DNA of 64,000 bases from Nitrosomonadales bacterium (GCA_016208015.1 JACQYW010000013.1:186001-250000), one strand, 5' to 3'. Counted from the first letter of the stretch, positions 35,154 to 45,208 are shown. The notes: generated by a model from the sequence alone, not told the origin. Program-made: numbers and translations.

Positions 35154-36457
35154 ACGGGCAGCCGCTTATTTCTCTCGATCAGGCTCCGCCTGTCGGGGTG
35201 CCGCTGCGCTTTTTCATCACGGCTCCCCTGTTCGCACTGGCTGCCGCGTTGCTGTTGCTGTGGAAAGGGGCCGGTCTTTTCCACAGCCGCTGGGACCCGG
35301 CCATGCTGGGCATCACCCATTTGCTGACACTCGGTTTCATGGGACTGATCATGCTGGGGGCGATCCTGCAAATGCTCCCTGTGGTCGCCGGTGCGCCGAT
35401 GCGACGGCCAGAACGGGTAGCTGCCTTTATCCATATACTGGCAAGTGCCGGTGTCATCCTGCTCTGCGGCGGGCTGATATTCACCGTGCCGCTCGCGCTG
35501 AAGATTGCGTTGCCGACGCTGGGAACAGCGCTGCTCCTGTTCGCCGCCCTGGTCGTCGTCACGCTGCGCCGCGCTTTGCCGCAGAACATGACTGCGCGGG
35601 CGATGCGTCTGGCCGCACTGATGTTTGCGGCGACGGTACTGCTTGGCCTGACCCTGCTGAGCAACCATGCATTCGGCTGGTGGCTGCGCGCGCGCGAGAC
35701 GCTGGCCGATCTCCACCTCACCTGGGGTTTGCTGGGATGGGTCGGTCTGTTGATAGCGGGTGTCGCTTACCAGATAGTGCCGATGTTCCAGCTCACGCCG
35801 GCCTATCCGGCCAGGCTCGCGCGCTGGCTGGCGCCGGTGCTCTTCATCCTGCTGCTTGCACTTGCCCCGGCCAGACATTCGCCCGCGTTATGGAGCGTTC
35901 TGAAGATCCTGTTGGCGGCGGGTTTTGCCGTTTTTGCGCTGACCACCTTGTGGTTGCAGACAAAGCGGCGCCGCAAGCTGCCCGACGTGCTCATGAATTT
36001 CTGGCGCGGCAGCATGATGAGCCTGCTGGCGGCGATCGCGCTCTGGCTTGCCGCGCAGCTCGTACCGGCGATCGGGGACATGCGGGGATACGGCATGCTG
36101 CTCGGCGTGTTGATGATCGTCGGGTTTGCCATGTCGATCATCAACGGCATGCTCTACAAGATCGTGCCGTTCCTGGTGTGGTTCCACCTGCAAAGCAGGC
36201 GCGGGGCGAATGGGCCGACTGTGCCCAATGTCAGGGAGATCATGCCGGAGTCACGCACCCGGTGGCAGATGTGGCTGCACTTCACCGCACTGGCGGTTCT
36301 TCTCGCCGCGATCGTTTTCCCGGCCGCATTCGTCTATCCGGCTGCGCTGCTCTTCGGCGCTTCCAATCTGTGGTTGTGGCTGAACATCGTCGCGGCGAGC
36401 CGCACTTATTCCAGGGTGAATGCGCTGCTCGGGAAAGCAACCGCCAGTGCCGGATAG
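35150..36457 (+). CDS. Polytopic membrane protein, heme-copper-oxidase/NnrS-like
   Basis: 435 residues with about twelve hydrophobic helices. Histidine-bearing helices share a pattern H-L-x-G-F/W-x-G-L-x-G-x-P: THLLTLGFMGLIMLGAILQMLP and LHLTWGLLGWVGLLIAG continuing to YQIVP, and a later YKIVPFLVWFHL. This suggests heme- or metal-binding helices related to subunit I of oxidases or to NnrS, but I cannot assign a family. It is translationally coupled to DUF2249 and converges on a second protein with the same helix pattern. Confidence 0.7.
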   Translation: MNGQPLISLDQAPPVGVPLRFFITAPLFALAAALLLLWKGAGLFHSRWDPAMLGITHLLTLGFMGLIMLGAILQMLPVVAGAPMRRPERVAAFIHILASAGVILLCGGLIFTVPLALKIALPTLGTALLLFAALVVVTLRRALPQNMTARAMRLAALMFAATVLLGLTLLSNHAFGWWLRARETLADLHLTWGLLGWVGLLIAGVAYQIVPMFQLTPAYPARLARWLAPVLFILLLALAPARHSPALWSVLKILLAAGFAVFALTTLWLQTKRRRKLPDVLMNFWRGSMMSLLAAIALWLAAQLVPAIGDMRGYGMLLGVLMIVGFAMSIINGMLYKIVPFLVWFHLQSRRGANGPTVPNVREIMPESRTRWQMWLHFTALAVLLAAIVFPAAFVYPAALLFGASNLWLWLNIVAASRTYSRVNALLGKATASAG

Positions 36458-36474
36458 CACAGGGGGCGATCGGT

Positions 36475-37599
36475 TCAAGGACGCCGCGCATCCCGCAGCA
36501 GACTGAATGCCGCCAAGGCGAAGGGAAGCAGGGCAGCGAGGGCGAACCAGCTTGCCGGTTTGAACCCCGCCAGCGCCAGCAGTCCGGCGACAAGGAACAG
36601 TGCCGCGCGCAGGCCGCTTGCATAAGTCAGGCGCCGGTGCGCCCGCGCATGCCATTCCGTCTGTTGTCCCGGCCTGAGCCAAAGCGGAAGCAGTTGTCCC
36701 GCCGCGCCGCTGACCAGAGGGAACAGAAAGGCGAATACGAACGCATGCGCTATGCCGACGGAGTCCAGGCGGCCTGCGCCGTGCACCCCTCCGGCCACGA
36801 GCGCGATGGAAAATCCCGCGAGCGCCATTGCCAGCAACGGCACCGCGCCATGCCGGCAAAAGATCTCGTTGCGGTAGCGCGCGAGCCAGGCACGCAGCAA
36901 ACGGCCCAAGGGGATCAGCCACAGCAATAACCCCAGCCAGGACAGCGGCGGCAGCCAGGCGGCGCCCGCCGCGATCAGCAGCGTGCTGCCCAGCGCGGCC
37001 GGCAGGCCGGCACGCAGCCGGTGCGCGATCTGCGGGTCGGGGTGGCCGGCCGCAGTGGGCAAAAGGACTTGCAGGGTGCCGACGGCGGTCAGACCGACAA
37101 AACCGAGAAGATTGAGATGCAGGTGCAAACGCTTGAGTGCTGGCATCTGCTGCGGCCAGACGGACATGGCAAGCACGGCCAGCAAGCTCGCGGCGAGGCA
37201 GAGCAGCGCCGCGAGATACCAGCGCACACCGGGATGCGCACCGCCCAGCGCCTCCTTGCTTCGCATGAGTTGCCATGCAAGCAGGCCGATGCAGGCAGCC
37301 AGACCGGGCAGGGCGGCAGCGCTGCGAAGGATCTCCGGCATCGGAAAGATGAAGAAGACCACGATCAGCGCACCGCCGACCCAGGCCAGGGCGGCATAGC
37401 CCTCGACAACCCCTGGTGCCGCACGGGTACGGGTGAGCACCGGAACGAAATGCGTCATCGCGCCCATGATCAGCGGCATCACGCCCAGCGCAAAAGCCAG
37501 GTGGACATGCGCGGCGCGATGAAGCCCGGTGACGTACGGCAGCAGCCACGCACCCGCCATGCCGAGAATGGCCGCCAATACCAGTGATACCAGAACCAT
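36475..37599 (-). CDS. Second polytopic membrane protein with histidine-helix repeats (NnrS-like)
   Basis: 374 residues with about eleven helices. Three helices show the same H-x-G-x-P pattern as the convergent neighbour: HVHLAFALGVMPLIMGAMTHFVP, LHLHLNLLGFVGLTAVG ending LLP, and GIAHAFVFAFLF ending LLPLW. The ATG at 37599 is preferred because AGGTG precedes it and the Fnr/Dnr box at 37682-37695 then lies at a sensible distance, although the frame is open as far as 37788. It may be involved in NO tolerance, as NnrS is. Confidence 0.65.
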   Translation of the reverse strand: MVLVSLVLAAILGMAGAWLLPYVTGLHRAAHVHLAFALGVMPLIMGAMTHFVPVLTRTRAAPGVVEGYAALAWVGGALIVVFFIFPMPEILRSAAALPGLAACIGLLAWQLMRSKEALGGAHPGVRWYLAALLCLAASLLAVLAMSVWPQQMPALKRLHLHLNLLGFVGLTAVGTLQVLLPTAAGHPDPQIAHRLRAGLPAALGSTLLIAAGAAWLPPLSWLGLLLWLIPLGRLLRAWLARYRNEIFCRHGAVPLLAMALAGFSIALVAGGVHGAGRLDSVGIAHAFVFAFLFPLVSGAAGQLLPLWLRPGQQTEWHARAHRRLTYASGLRAALFLVAGLLALAGFKPASWFALAALLPFALAAFSLLRDARRP

Positions 37600-37681
37600 G
37601 AGATGCACACCTGTCAGTAGTCGCCGCGATGGTAGCGCAGCCGGTGCCGCCGGGGATACAAATCGATAGGCATGGATTCTC

Positions 37682-37695
37682 TTGATTGAAGTCAA
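37682..37695. promoter_or_regulatory. Fnr/Dnr-type box between norC and the NnrS-like gene
   Basis: TTGAT-TGAA-GTCAA has one change from TTGAT-N4-ATCAA. As a class II site it predicts starts near 37730 toward norC (114-nt leader) and near 37647 toward the divergent membrane protein (48-nt leader). One site may serve both. Confidence 0.65.
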
Positions 37696-37843
37696 GGATA
37701 TGCGAACCACCCCTGGGTTAATGTGAGTGCGCCGTGATTTTGAACATGATTGCCCGTTTTCCGCACCGAACCACAGACGGGAAGGCAAACGATCAGGTTC
37801 GGGGCAACAACCGATTCAGAGCCATTCATTCAGGAGGTAAGTT

Positions 37844-38269
37844 ATGAGCGAAACGTTTACCAAGGCGATGGCGCGAAACATATTCTACGGGGGAGCGGTG
37901 TTTTTCTTCCTGTTGTTTCTCGCCTTGACCTTCGACACGATACAGACCTTGCCAAAACGGGATCACCGCGAAAACATCACGGATTCCGTCGTTCGCGGCA
38001 AGCACATCTGGGAAACACGCAACTGCGTCGGATGCCACACCATTCTGGGTGAAGGCGCCTATTTCGCACCGGAACTGGGCAACGTCTACAAACGTCGCGG
38101 TGGTGAGTTCATCAAGGGGTGGATCAAGTCGCAGCCCACGGGTGCTCCGGGCCGCCGTCAGATGCCCCAATTCAACCTGACCGATCAGCAACTCGACGAT
38201 GTGGTCGAATTTCTGAAATGGACATCGGAGATCGACACCAACAAGTGGCCGCCGAACATCGAAGGCTGA
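37844..38269 (+). CDS. norC: NorC, cytochrome c subunit of nitric oxide reductase
   Basis: 141-residue membrane-anchored monoheme cytochrome c. One N-terminal helix (residues 12-32) is followed by the heme motif CVGCH near residue 62 and the distal methionine in RRQMPQFNLT. It accepts electrons from periplasmic cytochromes or cupredoxins and passes them to NorB. It is preceded by AGGAGGTAAG and followed after 44 nt by norB. Confidence 0.95.
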   Translation: MSETFTKAMARNIFYGGAVFFFLLFLALTFDTIQTLPKRDHRENITDSVVRGKHIWETRNCVGCHTILGEGAYFAPELGNVYKRRGGEFIKGWIKSQPTGAPGRRQMPQFNLTDQQLDDVVEFLKWTSEIDTNKWPPNIEG

Positions 38270-38286
38270 TCCGGCAGATACCCTGA

Positions 38287-39690
<1,404 letters not shown>

Positions 39691-39704
39691 CACTGTTCCT
39701 CGAG

Positions 39705-39731
39705 AGGGGGCGTTCGCGCCCCCTTTTTTTT
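39705..39731 (+). terminator. Terminator after norCB
   Basis: GGGGGCG (39706-39712) pairs perfectly with CGCCCCC (39717-39723) over the tetraloop TTCG, followed by eight T. It separates norCB from the accessory genes norE onward, which implies either readthrough or a further promoter. Confidence 0.88.
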
Positions 39732-39748
39732 CGTTTGGATATCCTGTT

Positions 39749-40336
39749 TTGACAACCGATACGACCACACCGGATGAGATCCTCGCCACGCCTCCCGGCG
39801 ACCTGGCGATCTGGTTCTTCATCTTTGCCGAACTGCTTGCGTTCGGCGTCTTTTTCGTCGCCTACGCGTTTGCGCGGGCGCGCCACGTGGCGCTGTTCAA
39901 CGAATCGCAACAGCAGCTCGACATCACTTCCGGCGCCATCAATACCCTGGTGCTGATCACCAGCAGCTATTTCATGGTGCGCGCGGTCGCGGCCATCAAA
40001 CAGGGGTTATCGCGCGAATGCGCGCGCTGGATCGTTGCCGCCATCGGCCTGGGCGGGGTCTTCCTGGCCATCAAGCTGGCCGAGTTCCACGACAAGTTCT
40101 CCGCCGGCATCTCGCTCAGCACCAACACCTTCTACATGTTCTACCTGTCGCTGACGATCTTTCATTTCATGCACGTGATCCTCGGCATGGTGATCCTCGC
40201 GGCGGTGATGCTGAAAGCGAAAGGCGGCGGCTATAGCGCGGAGAACCATACCGGCGTGGAGACCGGCGCCTCCTATTGGCACATGGTCGATCTGCTGTGG
40301 ATCATCCTGTTCCCGCTGGTCTACGTGATCCACTAG
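39749..40336 (+). CDS. norE: NorE, cytochrome c oxidase subunit III-like protein
   Basis: About 195 residues with five helices of the CoxIII family (LAIWFFIFAELLAFGVFF, then FHFMHVILGM, then GASYWHMVDLLWIILFP). NorE supports NO reductase activity in an unknown way. The first in-frame ATG is inside norB, so a TTG at 39749 just before TTDTTTPDE is the most plausible start. No strong ribosome binding site is seen there. It ends 8 nt before norF. Confidence 0.82.
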   Translation: MTTDTTTPDEILATPPGDLAIWFFIFAELLAFGVFFVAYAFARARHVALFNESQQQLDITSGAINTLVLITSSYFMVRAVAAIKQGLSRECARWIVAAIGLGGVFLAIKLAEFHDKFSAGISLSTNTFYMFYLSLTIFHFMHVILGMVILAAVMLKAKGGGYSAENHTGVETGASYWHMVDLLWIILFPLVYVIH

Positions 40337-40344
40337 AGACGCTC

Positions 40345-40626
40345 ATGGACACCGCACAAAAAAGACGTTTCATCCGCCCCTGCACCTTCGTCTGGTTGCT
40401 GCTGATGCTGCTGACCGTGACGACTTATCTCATCGGCGAAGCGGGGCTGGGCGGCATCGCCGTCATGCTGGCCGTGCTCGGCACCGCCGTGGTCAAGGTG
40501 CAGATGGTGGCCAACTACTTCATGGGGCTGCGCCGTACACGCTGGTTGTGGCGCGGCATCGTGCTGGGCTGGCTGCTGCTGGTGACCGGGCTCATCACCA
40601 TCGCTTACTTAACCGCGATCAAGTAA
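40345..40626 (+). CDS. norF: NorF, small membrane subunit-like protein
   Basis: 93 residues with three hydrophobic helices and the cytochrome c oxidase subunit IV-like pattern: FVWLLLMLLTVTTYLIGEAG, then VKVQMVANYFMGLRRTRWLWR. It normally accompanies NorE. The ATG at 40345 lies 8 nt after the norE stop. Confidence 0.82.
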   Translation: MDTAQKRRFIRPCTFVWLLLMLLTVTTYLIGEAGLGGIAVMLAVLGTAVVKVQMVANYFMGLRRTRWLWRGIVLGWLLLVTGLITIAYLTAIK

Positions 40627-40680
40627 AAACACGGGCACTTGGCTTAAACTGGGACAAGTCCAACACACCGGTTTCCGAAC

Positions 40681-41463
40681 ATGAGTGAGCTGCCTTTCTA
40701 CAAACCGCACGGCAACGAGATCGAGCTGTTCGAGCACGCCTATCGCAACCGCTTGCCTCTGCTGATCAAGGGGCCGACCGGCTGCGGCAAGACGCGCTTC
40801 GTCGCGCATATGGCGGCAAGGCTCGGTTTGCCGCTTTACACCGTCGCCTGCCATGACGACCTGACGGCGGCAGACCTGGTCGGCCGGCATCTCATCGGCG
40901 ACGGCGTGACCTACTGGAATGACGGCCCGCTCACCCGGGCCGTGCGCGAAGGCGGCATCTGCTACCTCGACGAGGTGGTGGAAGCGCGCAAGGACACTAC
41001 CGTGGTACTGCATCCACTGTCCGACGACCGCCGCATCCTGCCGATCGAGCGCACCGGCGAGATACTCTCGGCGCCGCCGGAGTTCATGCTGATCGTGTCC
41101 TACAACCCCGGCTACCAGAATTTCCTCAAGGGCATGAAACCCAGCACGCGCCAGCGTTTCGTCAGCCTGCGCTTCGATTTTCCGGCGCCGGAACTGGAGC
41201 AGCAGATCGTCATCGGCGAGACCGGCGCGGATGCCATGCTGTCGAAACGGCTGGTCAACCTGGCCAACAGCCTGCGCGCGCTCAAGGAGCACGACCTGGA
41301 AGAGGCCGCCAGCACACGCCTGCTGGTCTATACCGCCACGCTGATCGGCAGCGGCTTCGATCCGGTGGATGCCTGCCGCGCCGCGCTGGTCGAGCCGCTC
41401 ACCGACGATGACGAGACCGCCGAGGCGCTGATGGAGATCGTCTATGCCAGCTTCGGCAGATGA
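40681..41463 (+). CDS. norQ: NorQ, MoxR-type AAA+ ATPase
   Basis: 260-residue cytoplasmic ATPase of the CbbQ/NorQ family with Walker A GPTGCGKT near residue 33, Walker B ICYLDEVVEA near 95 and sensor region LIVSYNPGYQ. With NorD it inserts or activates the non-heme iron of NorB. It starts 54 nt after norF. Between norQ and norD the cluster carries two additional genes. Confidence 0.93.
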   Translation: MSELPFYKPHGNEIELFEHAYRNRLPLLIKGPTGCGKTRFVAHMAARLGLPLYTVACHDDLTAADLVGRHLIGDGVTYWNDGPLTRAVREGGICYLDEVVEARKDTTVVLHPLSDDRRILPIERTGEILSAPPEFMLIVSYNPGYQNFLKGMKPSTRQRFVSLRFDFPAPELEQQIVIGETGADAMLSKRLVNLANSLRALKEHDLEEAASTRLLVYTATLIGSGFDPVDACRAALVEPLTDDDETAEALMEIVYASFGR

Positions 41464-41520
41464 CAGCGGGCAGCCCGGACAGCCCCTCGCGGTGATGGCG
41501 GAGGCGCTTCCGATATTGTC

Positions 41521-41546
41521 GGGTAGTCACAAAAACGTGACTACCC
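41521..41546. repeat. Perfect inverted repeat inside the nor cluster
   Basis: GGGTAGTCAC (41521-41530) pairs perfectly with GTGACTACCC (41537-41546) over a 6-nt A-rich loop. It lies 58 bp after norQ and 23 bp before the next ATG. No T tract follows directly. It could be an operator or an mRNA-processing hairpin. Confidence 0.55.
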
Positions 41547-41568
41547 TGCATATCTTTGAGTGCTGACC

Positions 41569-41880
41569 ATGAGACAACATATACGAGTCACAGCGGCAAT
41601 TGTTGCGATCCTGTATTGGGTGGGGGCAAGCGCAGCACCGCTGGAGGAAAGATTCCATCCCGGCGTGTCTTATTACTTTGAGAACTTCGACCCGGCGATG
41701 AAACCGTGGGACCCCGGTCAGGACTTGAATATCGAAGAGGTGTTCAAGAATTATGATTACTACGAAATCATCTTCGACCAGTCAGGAAGGGAGATTGTGG
41801 TCAACCGCTACCTTCAGAACCGCAAGGTACGCAGTGACAGATTTCTGATCCGTCCCGACCTGTCGCTGGAGGCCAGGTAA
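41569..41880 (+). CDS. Exported unknown protein in the nor cluster
   Basis: 103 residues. A signal peptide or anchor (AAIVAILYWVGASA) is followed by an aromatic-rich mature part: FHPGVSYYFENFDP, NYDYYEIIFDQSG, then basic segments NRKVRSD. No cysteine and no metal motif is visible. I recognise no family. It sits between norQ and the polyferredoxin gene on the same strand, preceded by a perfect 10-bp hairpin. A GTG at 41560 is an alternative start. Confidence 0.6.
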   Translation: MRQHIRVTAAIVAILYWVGASAAPLEERFHPGVSYYFENFDPAMKPWDPGQDLNIEEVFKNYDYYEIIFDQSGREIVVNRYLQNRKVRSDRFLIRPDLSLEAR

Positions 41881-41969
41881 AGGAGGGATGCACGGGTTTT
41901 ATCATGACGTCAGGAGCCTGTTTTGCCACTTGAGTAGTGGACCATATTGATTCACGGATTGAAATATTG

Positions 41970-42935
41970 ATGGATAAAACTCAGCGCAACCGCCTCCTCG
42001 CCCAAGCAGGGTTCTTCATGCTGTTCCTGCTGGCGCCGCTGTTCGACCTGTTCCGGCTCGACCTCGATCTCAAGCATTTCTTTTTTCTCGCCATGCACTG
42101 GACACTGGGGCTGGACGATTTCGTCGCGGGCAGGATCGGCGCGCTCCAGGCGGCTTTCAACATCGCGCTGCGCGGCGGCCTGCCTATCCTCGGCACCATC
42201 GCGCTGGGCATATGGGTCTCGTGGAAATACGGGCGTCTGTATTGCGGCTGGCTGTGTCCGCATTTCTCGGTCGTGGAAACCGTCAACCAGCTCATGCGCC
42301 GCACCATCGGCCGGCAAAGCCTGTGGGATCGTCATGCCCTGCCGGAGAAGAATGCCGATGGTTCTTACACCCGCGCCAACCCGATCTACTGGCTGTTGCT
42401 GTTGCCGCTGGTGATCGCTTTCGCCTTCGTGTGGGCCGTCGCGCTGCTGACCTATCTGATCTCCCCTGCGGAGATCTACGGCAACCTGTGGCATGGCACG
42501 CTGACGCGTAACCAGAGCGTGTTTCTCGGTGTCGGCACGCTCGCTTTCTTCGTCGAGTTCATGTTCGCCCGCCACCTGTTCTGCCGCTATGCCTGTGCCG
42601 TCGGGCTGTTCCAGAGCATCGCCTGGATGGGCAACCGCAAAGCCATGGTGATCGGCTTCAACCGGCGGCGCGTGGAAGAGTGCGTCGAATGCAATTCGGC
42701 TTGCGACAACGTCTGCCCGATGCGCATCAAGCCGCGCCAGATCAAACGCCTCATGTTCACCTGCACCCAGTGCGGCCAGTGCGCCAACGCCTGTTCCCAG
42801 GTGCAGAGCGGCAATCCGGACGGTTCGCTGCTGAGATGGGTGAAAGACGAATGCGCGCTCGACAAATCGGTACGCGACTTCGGCCATCACGATGAGATTC
42901 CCCTGCATTGCTATGAACAAGGGAAAAAGAAATGA
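41970..42935 (+). CDS. Membrane polyferredoxin (NapH/CcoG-like) in the nor cluster
   Basis: 321-residue inner membrane iron-sulfur protein. Four to five helices carry CGWLCPHFSVVE after the second and CRYACAVGLFQS near residue 205. A C-terminal ferredoxin part contains CVECNSACDNVCP and CTQCGQCANACS. The layout is that of NapH/NosH/CcoG proteins, but no G-type partner is adjacent. It could reduce metal centres during NO reductase assembly or act in quinol oxidation. It lies 11 nt before norD. Confidence 0.82.
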   Translation: MDKTQRNRLLAQAGFFMLFLLAPLFDLFRLDLDLKHFFFLAMHWTLGLDDFVAGRIGALQAAFNIALRGGLPILGTIALGIWVSWKYGRLYCGWLCPHFSVVETVNQLMRRTIGRQSLWDRHALPEKNADGSYTRANPIYWLLLLPLVIAFAFVWAVALLTYLISPAEIYGNLWHGTLTRNQSVFLGVGTLAFFVEFMFARHLFCRYACAVGLFQSIAWMGNRKAMVIGFNRRRVEECVECNSACDNVCPMRIKPRQIKRLMFTCTQCGQCANACSQVQSGNPDGSLLRWVKDECALDKSVRDFGHHDEIPLHCYEQGKKK

Positions 42936-42946
42936 GGGGGCCGTAA

Positions 42947-44773
42947 ATGGAAGAGCAAGTCGGTGCGTTGTGGCACAAACTCATCACCGGTGTGGCCGAC
43001 AGGCGCTACCCGGCCGAGGCGGTCACGCTGGAACAGATCGGCAAGACCGCCGGCATCCTGTTCCGCTCCTGGGGCGGCGACAGCGGGCTGGCGGTGAAAT
43101 CGGCGGCTGCCACCCGGCATGGTGCAAAGCGCAGCCTGCTGCAGCGTATCGCCGGCAGCAATACGAAGACCGAGTTGACCTGGCTGGACGGCGAGACGCT
43201 GAACCTGCCTGCCATGATCGACCTGTTCCCGCGCCGCGAACTGAACCGCGATCTGTATCTCTGGCTGATCGCCCTGGCTGCCACCGCTGGTGATTCCGCA
43301 CAACCGTGGATAGTGCGCAACCAGCGCGCCACACTGGATGTGCTGGAGCGATTTCCCGGACTGGCACGCCGCTACCGGCGACTCGCCGATGCCGTACTCG
43401 CCATGCGCCCCGCCCCCGAACGATTGCCGCGTGGCGAGCGCGAGCAGGAAGAAGCCATCCGTGCCGCGCTGCAGCATCCCGGCAGTGTGGCGCGCTTGCC
43501 CCCGGCCAGACGTCCGCCGCAGCCGGTGTATCTTTGGCTGCATCCTGATCCGCCAGCCAGCGAGCCCGCCGGCGGCGACAGCAAGGAACCGCAAAGCCAC
43601 GAGGGCGGCGACAGCAGGAAGAATGAAAAAGACCGCCGTTATCAGGCCGAGCGTGTCGACATGCCCGACGGCAAGGACGGTTTCATGATGTCCTTCCGCG
43701 CGGAGAGCATCCTGAGTTGGGCCGAATACATCAAGGTCAACCGCCCCACCGAGGAAGACGAGCCGCCCGACGACAAGCCCGCGGAAGATCTGGACCGCCT
43801 GAGCGTGGCCCAGGACGGCAAGACCATCGCCTCGCGCCTGAAGTTCGATCTCGACTTGCCCTCTGCGGCATCGGATGATCGGCCGCTGGGGGAGGGGATA
43901 CTGTTGCCGGAATGGCATTATAAAAAGCAGCTCCTGCAACCGGCGCACTGCCGTTTGCAACCGATGCTGGCGCGTGACGCGGAACCGCTGCCGCTGCCCG
44001 CGCATCTGTCCGCCACGGCGCGTCGCCTGCGCAGCCAGTTCGCGGCGCTGACACCGACCAAAGTGTGGTTCAAGGGGCAGTTCGACGGCAGCGAACTCGA
44101 TCTGGATGCCTGCGTGCAATTCAGCGCGGACCGCATCGGCGGTCTGCAGGCGCGCGAACAGGGGCTGTACAAGGCGCACCAATACCGCGACCGCGACCTG
44201 GCGTGCCTGCTGCTGGCGGACCTGTCGCTGTCCACCGATGCCTATGTCAGCGACCAGGCACGCGTCATCGACGTGATCCGCGACACGCTGTTCCTGTTCT
44301 CCGAAGCACTTTCCGCCACCGGCGACCGCTTCGCGCTGTACGGTTTCTCCTCGCTCAAGCGCGAGAACATCCGCTTCCATATCCTCAAGGAATTCGAAGG
44401 CAAATATAACGACGAGGTGCGCGGACGCATCGCCGCGATCAAACCCGGTTTCTACACCCGCATGGGGGCGGCGATACGCCATGCCAGCCGGTTGCTTGCC
44501 AAACAGGCGGCGACGCAAAGGCTGCTGCTCATCCTGACCGACGGCAAACCCAACGATCTGGATCAGTACGAAGGACGCTACGGCGTGGAAGACACCCGCG
44601 TCGCCATCCACGAAGCGCGCCAGATGGGATTGCGCCCGTTCTGCGTCACCATCGACGAGAAGGGCAGCAGCTATCTGCCGCACTTGTTCGGCGCCAACGG
44701 TTACGTGGTGATACGCAAGCCGTCGGAACTGCCGCGCGAACTACCGCTGTTGTATGCACAGCTGACGCATTGA
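42947..44773 (+). CDS. norD: NorD, von Willebrand factor A domain protein
   Basis: 608-residue cytoplasmic protein needed with NorQ to activate NO reductase. The C-terminal VWA domain (about 415-600) has the MIDAS motif DLSLS in LLADLSLSTDAY and LILTDGKPNDL. A charged low-complexity linker (residues about 200-240, rich in E, G, D and S) precedes a helical middle part. It converges with the small membrane protein gene, leaving 3 nt between the stops. Confidence 0.92.
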   Translation: MEEQVGALWHKLITGVADRRYPAEAVTLEQIGKTAGILFRSWGGDSGLAVKSAAATRHGAKRSLLQRIAGSNTKTELTWLDGETLNLPAMIDLFPRRELNRDLYLWLIALAATAGDSAQPWIVRNQRATLDVLERFPGLARRYRRLADAVLAMRPAPERLPRGEREQEEAIRAALQHPGSVARLPPARRPPQPVYLWLHPDPPASEPAGGDSKEPQSHEGGDSRKNEKDRRYQAERVDMPDGKDGFMMSFRAESILSWAEYIKVNRPTEEDEPPDDKPAEDLDRLSVAQDGKTIASRLKFDLDLPSAASDDRPLGEGILLPEWHYKKQLLQPAHCRLQPMLARDAEPLPLPAHLSATARRLRSQFAALTPTKVWFKGQFDGSELDLDACVQFSADRIGGLQAREQGLYKAHQYRDRDLACLLLADLSLSTDAYVSDQARVIDVIRDTLFLFSEALSATGDRFALYGFSSLKRENIRFHILKEFEGKYNDEVRGRIAAIKPGFYTRMGAAIRHASRLLAKQAATQRLLLILTDGKPNDLDQYEGRYGVEDTRVAIHEARQMGLRPFCVTIDEKGSSYLPHLFGANGYVVIRKPSELPRELPLLYAQLTH

Positions 44774-44776
44774 TCT

Positions 44777-45088
44777 TCAGTTGTACCAGGACTTCGGCTG
44801 CGCTTCTTCCCGGCCCCTGCGCGCCAGTGCGATCAGCCATCCGGTATAGAAGAAAGCCGCGATCATCGTGAAAGCCAATCCCCAGAGCAGGACACCCAAC
44901 GGCGAGTAGTCACCCATCCCGGTTGCGATTCCCCACGCCTGCGGCGGGTTGACCCACTGGATCAGCAACGGGCCGATCAGGGGCCCCGACAGACCGGAGA
45001 GCGAGGACATGGCGACGAGGTGGATCGCCAGTTGCCGGCTTGAGGGCAGGTATTTGAAGATCGCGCTTTCCTTGTTCTGTTGCTCCAT
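44777..45088 (-). CDS. Small two-helix membrane protein, unknown
   Basis: 103 residues with two hydrophobic helices, one at about 22-48 and one at about 66-90, and a charged C-terminus (RRGREEAQPKSWYN). The ATG at 45088 is preferred over an upstream frame extension to 45208 because the palindrome at 45195-45208 then falls in the promoter region. I do not recognise the family. It is divergent from the TonB receptor and may share its Fnr/Dnr-type site. Confidence 0.6.
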   Translation of the reverse strand: MEQQNKESAIFKYLPSSRQLAIHLVAMSSLSGLSGPLIGPLLIQWVNPPQAWGIATGMGDYSPLGVLLWGLAFTMIAAFFYTGWLIALARRGREEAQPKSWYN

Positions 45089-45194
45089 GAGTTCACCCTG
45101 TCGATTCCCGAGCGGGGACGAGCGGATCGACGGACCCGTTTCATCCTGCCTGTGACGGTCAGTGCAATTAAAAGAGATGCGGCTTGCAAATACC

Positions 45195-45208
45195 TTGACC
45201 CCGGTCAA
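45195..45208. promoter_or_regulatory. Fnr/Dnr-type palindrome before the TonB receptor
   Basis: TTGAC-CCCG-GTCAA is a perfect 14-bp palindrome of the TTGAC-N4-GTCAA form. Predicted starts are near 45243 toward the receptor (90-nt leader) and 45160 toward the small membrane protein (72-nt leader). Confidence 0.65.

Noticed and set aside
41948..41961. TTGATTCACGGATT before the polyferredoxin gene as a Fnr/Dnr box
   Set aside because: The left half fits but the right half does not; it also lies within 10 bp of the start codon.
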